Part shown: in pieces, positions 10,794-20,699 of the stretch
How the letters are laid out: every line of letters starts with the position of its first letter
Position numbering within the stretch: position 1 is the stretch's first letter
Source of the DNA: Cryptomeria japonica
Lineage: Eukaryota; Streptophyta; Pinopsida; Cupressales; Cupressaceae
Length of the DNA stretch: 60,000 bases
NCBI RefSeq assembly: GCF_030272615.1
Contig: NC_081415.1
Location: 510,701,873-510,761,872, forward strand
Direction of reading: 5' to 3'
Notes under the pieces: generated by a model
The model's database searches: none
The model's input: only the letters and a program-made list of their open reading frames with translations
What the model was told of the DNA's origin: nothing
Translations under genes and position numbers: made by a program

Positions 10794-13700
10794 AGGCTCG
10801 TCATAGTTAACCATATTATTTTGCCATTAAAAAAAATGTGCTAAATGATAAATAACACTTATTCTTTATTATATATATATTTAAAAATATATTAAATAAT
10901 AAATAACACTTTCTTTATTATATATATATATATTTTAAATATATTAAATATTAAATAACACTTTCCTTTATTATATATTCAATATTAAATAACACTTTTC
11001 TTAATATATTAAATATATTTCCTTTATTTTTAATATATTACTTATATTATCATTTTAATCATTATTTACAATAACTTATTTAATTAATCCATATATTAAC
11101 ATTATTAAATAATTTTAAATCAGAACCATGATCTATTGAAGGGTGTCCGAGTAGAAGGTTACGTAGTAAATCCCCTTAGAGTGTCCGACATGTCCTTAAT
11201 CATGATCGCTGACTATACGATTAGTGTTTTTAAATGGTGGTCCATGCTAAGCACCACCCTTGAACCCTCTATAATAGTGGTCTTCCAATTACATTCGCAA
11301 TTTTGTCTCTTTTAGAGACTTCACAAGATTGAGGAATACTAGCGATGTAATGTCCAGTTAAATGTTAATGTCAATTAGTCTAAATGCTATTCTTGTTTGT
11401 TGGAGAAACCATATGATTGCTTGTATGCATTCTTTTTACCCATCCTTATCATTTAAAGAATATTATTAGTTATAACTATTAATAAATGTTAATTAAATAA
11501 TATTTAATAAATAAATATTAAATATTCATTCGTTGGTAATTATTATGTAAATTAATGATAATAACTTCTTCATTTAGGGTCTCTCTCTCTTTCTCTCTGT
11601 ATATGTATAACGACCCAGGAGGGGACATGACATCTCGTTCCTCCCTACATGTTGCCACACTACTCAATGAATAGAGTGGTGCTACTTGAAGTGGTGAGAC
11701 AGTTATTTGCATATGTCAAGGCATATAGGCATAAGCATGGAGCTGGTGTTTCTTTTCCTATCATGCTTGGAGATCCTATTGAAGTATGCCCCTCCACTCA
11801 TGCAGCAGAAGATGCCGAGAAAGAGTTAGCATTCGATTCACTCAAGCTATTCACTCCTAGAGATTGTTTCAACCCATATGATAATGTGAAAGCAGTTCTG
11901 GGAAAGAAATATGGACACCGGTGGCATCTTGAAGACTATTGGATGAACGTTCAAAATGATGTGGAGGTGAAGAAGAAGATTTATTCTAAGCTATCTCTCG
12001 ATTTCGTCAGGAAATGCAAGTTGTTTCATATTGCCGATCAAGTTCAAGATAGCGGCAAATATCTCCAAGCAGCCTACGCCAAAGAAGACAAAGAGATCAA
12101 ATTCAAATGGGTTGATGTAGAGGTTGATGACTTGAAAGAGTTAATGAAACCAGTTTTAGAGTACACCCGCATATGGATAGACATACAACACAAGAAGTTG
12201 AAAGAGCAAAATATAGCACACACATTCCACTCAAAAGAAAGAGCAGATGATGAAGATGAAGCAAGCGCAAGTGGGAGTGCACCTCAACCATCTCATTCAA
12301 GAGGATCAAAGATAAAAGAAGATCATGGAGAAAAGTAGATCTCAAGGAAGAAGCATAAATCAAATTCAAGTCATATTTCCTCCAGACATGAAGAACAAAG
12401 GGTAGAAAAGGAGTTGAGTCAAGGGGCTAATGAATCAACGGAATCCATAGTTCACAATGATAAATGGAAAGAGAAGTTATCACAGGAACATGAAGATCTC
12501 ACTCATCACACCCAAGAGACCGAAGGACATGAGGAAGGGAACAACGATGGGACTACCTCACCACCCAGAGATGAACAAATGCACAAAGAAGCACAAATTC
12601 AAGAAGGGAGATTTTCTATTCCGGAATGGGTAAAAGAAAGACTAGCTCAAGAAGTGATAGTGGTCGAGGAAGAACAAACATATGATATAGCGAGTCTTCT
12701 ATGCCAAACTCAAGAAGTCACCGAGAAGAGGAAAGCTACGAACATGTCTAAGGTGATTAGAGATGATTCAGGATCAAGGAAGTCGCAAATAGCTACTCCA
12801 AGGGTTGAGAAGTACGAAGGTGAGATCACGACAGATGAGTATGATATGGAGACTCTTGATTTGGGTCCACTCACCTCCGAATAGGCTATAGGTGATGCAA
12901 CTGATTCATTGAAGGCAGTTAATGACTTGTTGAGAGCTGAAATAGAAAAGAATAGAAGATTAAAAAAGGAGATAAATGTGGAGAAATTATGTCCAGTAAT
13001 TTCAGCAGCCATTGAGACATCAAAGTCCAACAGCTACACCACCACCTTTTGCTCCCTCCAGAATTAGTTGATCATATGGAGAAGATGAGGAACTCCGCAC
13101 AGTTGATGGATGCATGGATAGAGGATTCATATACTAGAGTTAGCAAATTCATGAAGGACATAATGCAGACACTCGATACAGTCATAAAAGTCCTTGGGAG
13201 AACTCATGTCCTCATAGAAGCCTTCGAAACATTTACACATGCTAGAGATGTCATCATTCCAGTACTTCAAGTAATAAGGAAAACACCGAGGGAAGTCCTA
13301 TCAAGAGAGAAGATAAGAAGAGAAGGAACTACACCTAGCCTTCTACGATGGAGTAGCCTACTTCGCATGAAAAAGATCATTTTTGAGGAGATTGGAAACG
13401 GATGTAGTCAAGTTCAAGATGATATGCACCGAATCCATGATAAAATAGTGAAGTAGCACAAATTGTTTTGGGAAGAAAGATTGATCCCAGAACAATTATA
13501 GAAGCTAAGGAGTTGGAGGAAAGAATAAGAGCTATCTTCCATAGGGTTGATGGAATGATCACCAAGGAACGATTGAATGATATGCTTGAGTTCATGATTT
13601 TAGCAAGCAAAACTGAAGAACTCGAACTTGAATGGGAGGACGCCATCGTCAAAGCTTTCGACGAGGTAATGCACATGTAGGAACAACTGAAGTCTTTACC

Positions 13701-13798
13701 TGAGATCCCGATGCCGGAGATAGAAGGTATAGTGACCAGATTCATCGAATATGTCAGAAAGGAACGTGAGAAAGGAAATAAGATTCTAGAAGACAGTT

Positions 13799-14886
13799 TG
13801 TTATGATCCTACTTGGCAGCTCGTTTTCTCATTGGAGGATGTTTCCTCAAATTTTGTGTCAACACATGCTATTTTCTCATTGGTTGTTTCCATGATAATG
13901 TTTATCTGGATAGGGTTGCATTTGTGTAAAACCCTAATTAGGGTTTAGGTGGCAAAATCTTGGCCTTTGATCTCCATTTGATCTCGGCCCTTCATTGTAT
14001 TTGGGAGTCCTATATAAACTCCACTCATTTCATTTGTAAAGGTTAATAGAGAATAGAAAAGAGAATAATAATAGTGCTAGAATAGTGAGATAGAGATTTT
14101 GATTAGAAGTCAAGAGTGATAAGAGAAGGACTTGTAGAATTGTGGTTGTTTGGCCATTGGATTAACAAAACATTGAAGTTATGGTGTTTCTATTCCATCT
14201 TTGAAGCCTATTGCATGGTTCTTTATCTTGTCAAGTCAATCTTTGATATTAGTTTAAATATTTAGATTGAATGATGGAATGTTGCACTTGATGTATTGTG
14301 AAACTCATTATCCATACCACTAACCTCTAGCTGATTGTAAGTGCGTCTTGTGTGGTCAACTGGAACCTTAGAAATTGTTTAAGTTCGGTTGTTGCTCAAT
14401 CATCGATATGCATTTGAGTAATGTTGTCTATGCTGAGCAATGATTTGAAAATCTCCAAATATCCTTAGAAGATAGCACTAGTTCTAGTGAAGTTGTTCTT
14501 GTATGGCTATGCTAAAACTAGTAGAGTTTCACTCGTGTCATTCTTCATCCATTCATTCTTAGGATAGCTTTGAGCTTCTCTAAACCCTTATCTTTTGCCA
14601 TTTTTTGATAAGCATTCAATAGTGTTAGGAAGAAACTTCACCACATATCATTTGCAAAATACTTCATGAGATCTTTCGTAACCAAAAATGCCCCTTGATG
14701 AAACAGCAATCACAACGACCAACAAAGCTTATCCACACGTCGTGACCCGACATACAAGGACCTTGGTGTTGTCTCAAGTGATCCTTAAGCTAATCTTCAG
14801 CATTTGAGTAACTTTGTTCAAGAGAAGATAAGATACTTGTGGGTATTTTATTCTGTGTTCGCATGTGCGTAAAAAACACATCAACA
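13799..14886 (+). mobile_element. LTR A, 3' LTR-like block of WMFYF copy 2 element
   Basis: Starts TGTTATGATCCTACTT and ends AAAAAACACATCAACA. The block at 36930-38518 is clearly related, with a similar start, the same promoter layout and the same end. A palindrome AAACCCTAATTAGGGTTT lies at 13929-13946 and TATATAAA at 14011-14018. A GTGTGGTCAACTGGAA block is shared with 36930-38518. It directly follows the stop codon of WMFYF copy 2, and its right end abuts GGCCC and Gypsy gag. Confidence 0.75.
13929..14018 (+). promoter_or_regulatory. Telo-box palindrome plus TATA box, LTR A promoter
   Basis: The 18-base palindrome at 13929-13946 holds two inverted AAACCCTAA telo-box motifs. TATATAAA begins at 14011, 65 bases after the palindrome ends. 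In LTR B the palindrome (37575-37592) and TATAAAA (37657) have exactly the same 65-base spacing although flanking sequence has diverged, which supports a working promoter unit. Telo-boxes are known cis elements in plant promoters. Confidence 0.7.
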
Positions 14887-15060
14887 GGCCCTTGTGTCAC
14901 TGATTTGTTATACCATAGTTCATGAGCCTTACCATCCAAGTGCGAAGTAGTGTATTTGATAGCCTCATTCTTGAACATAGGGTTTAATGAAAAGAAAGTG
15001 TCCAATTTATGAACCCATGATGGAAAAATTGAATGTGGTGGTAATATGCTGTCTTATTTT
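14887..15060 (-). pseudogene. Ty3/Gypsy gag, N-terminal fragment
   Basis: The minus-strand frame reads FPSWVHKLDTFFSLNPMFKN and then HLDGKAHELWYNKSVTQG, matching the N-terminal half of plant Gypsy gag. It stops at the insertion point of the 8.4-kb element; the next part of gag is at 6456 and lower. The residues after SVTQG in the same frame come from the LTR. Upstream (15061-15937) I find no recognisable leader or primer site. Confidence 0.8.
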
Positions 15061-15937
15061 GACTTTGTTTTTTTGGTTTTTTGTTTTGTGTTTGAAACGT
15101 GTTGTGCAATGTTTTTGAGATGATAAACAAAGGGCATATAATAAAGTAACTTGCAGCACTTTAACAACTCAGAAAATTGACCAAACTCAGAAATATATGT
15201 AGCCGAAAATTCCAGATTTTATTTTTGATTTGAAAATACACTTTTTTCCTAAAGTCAGAGCAACTCAGATCATTAAATAGCATTACATATTGCTGATGTG
15301 TTTTTTATGTCACTTCAAACACTTTTTTATGTCACTTCAAACATAGAATACAATACTAAGTATTCTATCCTCTCTTAACAAGGAAAACTCAAATGCTAAG
15401 CTTCGTGATCAAACAAGGCAAACCCAAGGTTTACAATGTGAACACTTGACTTTATATTGTGGATAACACCCGACTTTAGATTGTGGATAGATTCAGTGTA
15501 TTGATGTGATCTTGCTGGTAACACAAAGGGACTTATGTGTTGCTAGAACGTGGAACACTTAACTGATTGGCTTGAAAATAAAAGATAAAAGAGGTAGGTT
15601 GGAGAAATTGAATCTAAACCTAAGGACAATGACGATAATGGATAGTGCTTAGATAGATGGATTCCATAATCAAACCTTGCTTTGCCATGAGGAAACAACT
15701 ACACAAAACTGATGCAATCTCCAAAGGTAATAAATGATTTTCATATTGCAAACATCCATTCAAATACCCAATACTGGTTCAATCCAAATGAACATCCACA
15801 ATCGAACTATTGCTAAATTAGGTTCGAACTAACTATACGCTGCAATTTGCAATCAACAAATTACAAATGGTATGAACCAGAATTCCATCAAACATCTTCA
15901 CATTTCTCCATTACAATCAATGAACTTCAACTAACTT
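15061..15937. other. Unassigned noncoding stretch
   Basis: AT-rich, with T-rich tracts near 15060-15090 and a short direct repeat TTTTTATGTCACTTCAAACA at about 15305 and 15326. It probably contains the leader of the minus-strand Gypsy element whose gag ends at 15060. No coding frame, LTR terminus or primer site was recognised. Confidence 0.4.
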
Positions 15938-17719
15938 TGTGCAGTGTCCCCTTTTTGGGATGATATGGTTTATGATTGGATTAGCCTATTATTGGCCCTT
16001 GTAGGCCAAGTCGGATAGTTAGAGGGTCCCAGTTGGTAGTGCAGGAGGCTTATTCCCTTTCCGAAGGTCAGAAGTGTTCAAGATTGCTCTTTGTTTGGTT
16101 CAGTTTTGCCTTCGTTTGACTCAGTTTTACACACTATTTATAGTAAGTTAGTGGTTGTTAGAGAGGGACCCTTACTATTTTTAGTAAGGCAGTTGGATGC
16201 GTAGTGGGAACAATTATTGACCTTCAGGTTCAGACGGGACAGAGAGATAATGAGTAATTAATGAGATATTAAAATTATAATGGCATTTAATGATATTATT
16301 TGCTAATGATTATATTATAAAGTTATTATCTAACTTTATAAAATGTCATTAAGAGTGGGGGCCATTATAGCATTAAATGTCTATGATATGTTGACATAAG
16401 GGGGGGTTTAAAATCTATTTAAGTCATTTTCTTAAAGTGACTTTATAAATTGACAATATAAAGTCACTTTAATTCATATAGCTCTCTAGCTTGTTCGAGA
16501 AGCTACTTCATAAGGAGGAACTAAAAGTAAAGAGTGTTTTATCCCACATTGCTAAAAGTACAAACATTCACAGACTTAAGAAGCTATATAAGCAAGGCTA
16601 TCCTTTTTGAGGGAGGTTATGAGATTATTTCATTGAAGCTATTTCTCCATTGTTGCTGGAAATCAGTGACTGGATATTCTAAGGACTAAAACCCTTGAAA
16701 TTAGTGAAGGTTGGGCAGAAACCCATTCCTTCAAGATTGGTGGATTCATACGGAATCCACATCTGGACTTAACGGTGGAATTTTGAAATCAAATAAGCAG
16801 TTTGAAGAAGACTTACCTTCAGTCCAAAATATGAATGCTGGAAGTCATTTGTTCATGGAGAAAATCACAGGTCATGAAACCCCAACACAGTCTGAAATGA
16901 TGGTGAAGTGCTGAAGAAGAACTCGATACAGCTATAAGGGTAATCAAACCCTTCTTTCTTTCGCAAAAATTAGAAACAGGGGCGGCTGCTGTAGGTGATG
17001 ATTGGAAGGCATTAAGAGCTGTTTAGAGTGTTATCTCTTCAACGATTTTCTTCAGCTTATTCCAGGTTTTCCTTGCATTTCATATTCATATTCAGAGCAT
17101 TCCAATCAGTGGTAGTTAGCTGCCATTAATCTTCAGAAATTTCAGTTTGCATTTTCATGTTGTACCCAAGAGTCTTGGCCAATGATATTGACATTAGAAT
17201 CAGCTTTTCATTTCAGTCAATAATGAAGGTGTTATAAGGTTGCATCTAGATATACTTGGTCATTGCTTCAGTTGTTACATTGCATGACAATTGTTTGTCA
17301 TAATGCCTCTTGCTGTAGATGATCTTATTGCATAATTAGATTGCATTGAAAATGTTTGACTAAATGACTAGCTGCTGTAGGTGTTTTTTCAGTCACTATA
17401 CTCTTTGAGTAATCTCTCAGTGTGCATGCCAAATGTTCGTAGAAATGTCTATCAGCTGTAGATGCATATTTCATGCAATTTCAGTCACTCATTGTCATTG
17501 AAAGGTTAGTGGTAGGTGTTTCATTGCATTCTCATTTAGTTTCAAACTTTGATATATGTCTATTTGAGTTCAATGAATGCATATTATCATCCCATACATC
17601 AGAATACAAAAAAAGAAACCACAATTAGCAAGTACAGAAGTTGCATGACAAGTGTTTGACAATATTCCTTGAGCATTTAATCAGAAATTTTCAAATCAGA
17701 TTTAGCAAGGGATATTACA
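15938..17719 (+). mobile_element. LTR, TGTGCAGTGTCCCC...GGGATATTACA
   Basis: Starts with a TGTCCCC-type LTR terminus and ends GGGATATTACA at 17709-17719. A TATA box (TATATAAG, 16585-16592) lies about 640 bases in, followed by a leader without coding potential; the frame at 16711-16914 is in this leader and resembles nothing known to me. The 3' half shares short phrases with 53200-54165. Flanks do not give a convincing five-base duplication, so it may be part of a larger deleted element or its start may be slightly misplaced. Confidence 0.55.
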
Positions 17720-18043
17720 CTTCGAGAAGTAACAAGAAACCATGCAAAATGTAGAAACACCATAGCTTCAATGAAAGTTATGTATTCGTTTAACTGTAAC
17801 ATAGTCTTGGCAACAATCTCTAGCTTCCTCCTCCTACTCTACTATTCAGTGTATCCGCTTTCTTGAACTTAAACATCAACAAGAATATGATAATAAAATA
17901 AACTCAATGTATCCATGTATCCATAATGTATCCATGTAGCCGCTTTCTTGAACTTGAACATCTCGACTCCGTGTAATTGAATACTCATTTCACCCTTTCG
18001 CCCTTGCATCAAACCTGAAAGAGGAAACATTATGAATCAAGAA
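17720..18043. repeat. Local tandem duplication around a CCGCTTTCTTGAACTT unit
   Basis: The phrase CCGCTTTCTTGAACTT with flanks occurs twice (about 17858 and 17940). A second shared phrase, AATATGATAATAAAATAAAC, occurs at 17883 and again at 20693, on the far side of the solo LTR. The LTR therefore split the second unit of a tandem duplication of roughly 100-200 bases. GTATCCATGTATCCATAATG adds a smaller repeat at 17908-17937. Confidence 0.6.
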
Positions 18044-18048
18044 GAATA

Positions 18049-20691
18049 TGTCATAACCCCTCTTTGGACATTGGATTAAATAAATACGATAATTAAAACA
18101 TTTATTAATTAACATTTAATGATATTGGAAAATCGTCTCATTTATGAGATTTCACGATTTTCCTCTAATATATGATTATTAATGTTTATTATTTGTTATG
18201 ATTATTATTTATTATTATTGTTTTATTTTAATGTAACGTTCATATTTCAATTATTAATATTATATTAACTATTAAAGAAGTTTTACCATAAAATACTATT
18301 AAAACATAAAATAGATATATTGAATATATTACACTTACCATATAACGTGTTATTTAATAAATATAAAATATAAACATGAATTGTCAAAATACATTATAAG
18401 TATTATTTGGAATAATATCGTATTAATACAATGCCATTAATAGAACCGATAGACAATATAAATTATTTATGCTCTTCTTAAACCACACTTAAGAAGAGTG
18501 AATATAAAACTTGAATTAAATAATTATTATTAATTAATGAAAGATTAATTATTAAATAGTTGTTTATTTATTAGATATCATTATTTAATTAGTATTCATT
18601 AATAATAATATTCTAAAAATATTCAAGTAGAGCAAAACAATATTATCATTATAAGCATTACATATTAATAAAAATATTATTATTAAAACAATGTTATAAT
18701 ATTATATTATTAATAGTATTATTGTTTACATCTCTAAAGAGACGAAATTGGAGAGTCGATAGCTAACACATGATTAGTAGGGGAGACTGAAAGATAGACA
18801 AATTAACAAAAGCGACCAAGACATAAACAATGAGATTAAGGATACGGAGTAACAACTGAGCCAATACGTTTAAGGGAGGAGTCATGATTTGCAATACGTG
18901 GTGATGAAAAGGCAACGTATTAACAAATATCAATACTAGAAGGTGCGATGAAAGGTGGGCAAGAAGGGGATGTATCTATTCAAAGATACTAATAGACCGT
19001 GCCAAAGAGGAAAGAAGGAGAAAAAGGAGAAAAATATAGGAAGAGAATTCAGAACCGACTTCACTGCCAGAACTCTGAGACTAAGATAAATTGGTGTTAA
19101 AGAGGAATCCGTTAAGGGATCAATCAGCATTGACCAGACACAGGGGGGAAGAAAGGACATATTACTGTTATAGACCACTTGTTAATACACAGCGACAACC
19201 TAAAATACACTTCGGGGCAGCAGTGTTCTTGAGGCATGATATATGTGCTATGTATACATACAGAAAACACTCATTATTGACTCAAGGACTAAATTAAGGT
19301 AAGTCCCAAACGGGGACATTACAAAGGAGCATAGCAGACTGCCATTAAGGTATTTCCAGTTGCATAGAAGACAAAGGTATAAACCAGAGAAGGCAACCAG
19401 ACTTAGTGTAATTTTAGTATCCTATATGGAACATCTTTTTATTCATCCTTTGTGGATTCGCTCACCTGGAGTAAACAGCCCTTGACCTTTGGATGCACAT
19501 TTACCAGTTAAACATATCAGACGCATCGCCTATCAGGTTTGCTATAAGTCACAAGATAAAGCAAATAACCAACCATATCTAACGATTGTATAGAATCACT
19601 ACATCATCTTACACATCAGGCAAGCACTCATAGATTGAAGGTCTTATCAGACCAATACAGTATACTATCGCATACATTAACAGCCTGAAATCAAAACAAC
19701 AAATTAAGCAGCATAGTGTACGCCGTCATATCAAAGACAGCAGAGGTACTCTATCCATATTCAACATTAATTACATTGCACTAATCATAGCAGATCTGAT
19801 CGGTACCAATTATCATTCCATTAAGCATTGATTATCAAGGTTCATAAGGAAGGTTATATATTACTGTCGATTGATGGGAGGGTGATAACTAGTTAATTGA
19901 GGATATATAGCGACAACTACTTATCGATAATTTGTCAAGTCTTATGAATCAATGACAGCGCTCGACTAATCACCCAACTATCGTTATTAAGGGATTGATA
20001 TTATTGTGACTCCCATTTGATTAAATCAGTAATTAGCGACGACATCAATATATCAAAGACTCACCGATAATTAGCTTGCTCCTGATAATCAAAGTAGTTC
20101 ATAGGCAAGATAAGAAATAGGAAGATTAAGAAGGAATCGGTCAAAGAAGTCTAATCGATAACTATTAAGAAGCGGTATGGTTTGAAGGGACGAAGTCATG
20201 TCTTTCAGAGGTATCGCTTCAAAGTGTAAAGTATAAGAAGGGATCAATAACAGAAACTTTGGATATACGGGAGAAGGGATATCTGGTTATAGTGCCCATC
20301 TTCTTACTTCCAGGAAGATATACAATTATATTTAAATAAAAGACTACAGCGGTAGCACTCACTACTCCCTTAAAGTCATAATTGCAGTAATTAGCATTGA
20401 GTCATTATCAGAGACACCGACCAAGTCGGATGTCATAGTAGTGCACCCGTATATCAATAAGATTGATATCTATCTAAACTTGTAGATTGATATCTAATGT
20501 ATTAGATTGTAGTTATGTATTCCATTTAGATAACATAGTAGATCTAAAATAATAGTCATTCTATACCTGAATCCTGTTTGGCAATATAAAACATAAAATT
20601 GTCAACACTAAGCACCAAAATAGAATGAAGTGGCTGGCAATTTAAGAATTTGGGCAAAAAAATCTTTGGGATCCAAATTGGGGACATTACA
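18049..20691 (+). mobile_element. Solo LTR Z, target duplication GAATA
   Basis: Left end TGTCATAACCCC, right end GGGGACATTACA, flanked by GAATA at 18044-18048 and 20692-20696. It is 2.6 kb and AT-rich, with no coding frame longer than about 80 residues. A second GGGGACATTACA at about 19310-19321 inside it may mark a nested or duplicated terminus, but I found no matching left end. Orientation is set by analogy to TGTAATGTCCCC-start LTRs nearby and is not certain because the ends are inverted repeats. Confidence 0.85.
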
Positions 20692-20699
20692 GAATATGA

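Larger units (their letters stand above)
9573..11632 (-). mobile_element. Solo LTR Y1, target duplication TCTCG
   Basis: Left end TGTAGTGTCCC, right end GGGGACATGACA, flanked by TCTCG at 9568-9572 and 11633-11637. It interrupts WMFYF copy 2, whose frame is continuous across the empty site. The TATA box (TATAAAGGGG) reads on the minus strand near 10660-10672, so the LTR is in minus orientation and its formal 5' end is at 11632. It holds a hairpin group (9771-10040), a run of 21 G (10773-10793) and AT-rich stretches. The same family occurs at 28370-30385, 33272-34955 and 57255-58350. Confidence 0.92.
8549..13804 (+). pseudogene. WMFYF-family protein copy 2 (most complete), split by solo LTR
   Basis: I do not recognise this protein. 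ATG at 8549 opens a frame with GIINAAGFPLAVQCYEQI, ECAQHYD, DFNDEFRDFITLLH, a stop at about 9110, then FEDWMFYFIET, MSSYIIYTIARNYEYLG, VNDAFTM and KFTYIRV. At 9573 a solo LTR interrupts it. When the LTR and one TCTCG copy are ignored, the frame continues at 11638 into LLEVVRQL and then HLEDYW. The rest (12340-13804) is hydrophilic and acidic, then helical with heptad-like stretches, with a few stops and one frameshift near 13045. The final stop falls in the first bases of the 3' LTR-like block. Total length is about 850-900 codons. I see no signal peptide, membrane segment, zinc finger or polymerase motif. It could be a divergent structural (gag-like) protein, an envelope-position accessory protein, or a captured gene. 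Confidence 0.8.
6457..14886 (+). mobile_element. 8.4-kb LTR element carrying WMFYF copy 2, flanked by GGCCC
   Basis: The insertion is bounded by GGCCC at 6452-6456 and again at 14887-14891, and Gypsy gag homology breaks at exactly these two points. The ends are TGTTG...CAACA, a perfect five-base inverted repeat typical of LTR elements. Inside are a 5' arm (6457-8521), the WMFYF copy 2 gene (8549 to about 13804, split by a later solo LTR), and a 3' LTR-like block (13799-14886). The puzzle is that the 5' arm and the 3' block do not look alike. Either one end was replaced by recombination or a rearrangement occurred. No gag, protease, reverse transcriptase or integrase is visible inside. Confidence 0.75.

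Noticed and set aside
10579-10806. Frame ending in a polyglycine tail
   Set aside because: The tail is the 21-G run; the rest is the Y1 LTR promoter read backwards.
13929-13946. Interstitial telomere repeat
   Set aside because: Only one inverted pair of AAACCCTAA, placed at a fixed distance from a TATA box; promoter telo-box is a better fit.
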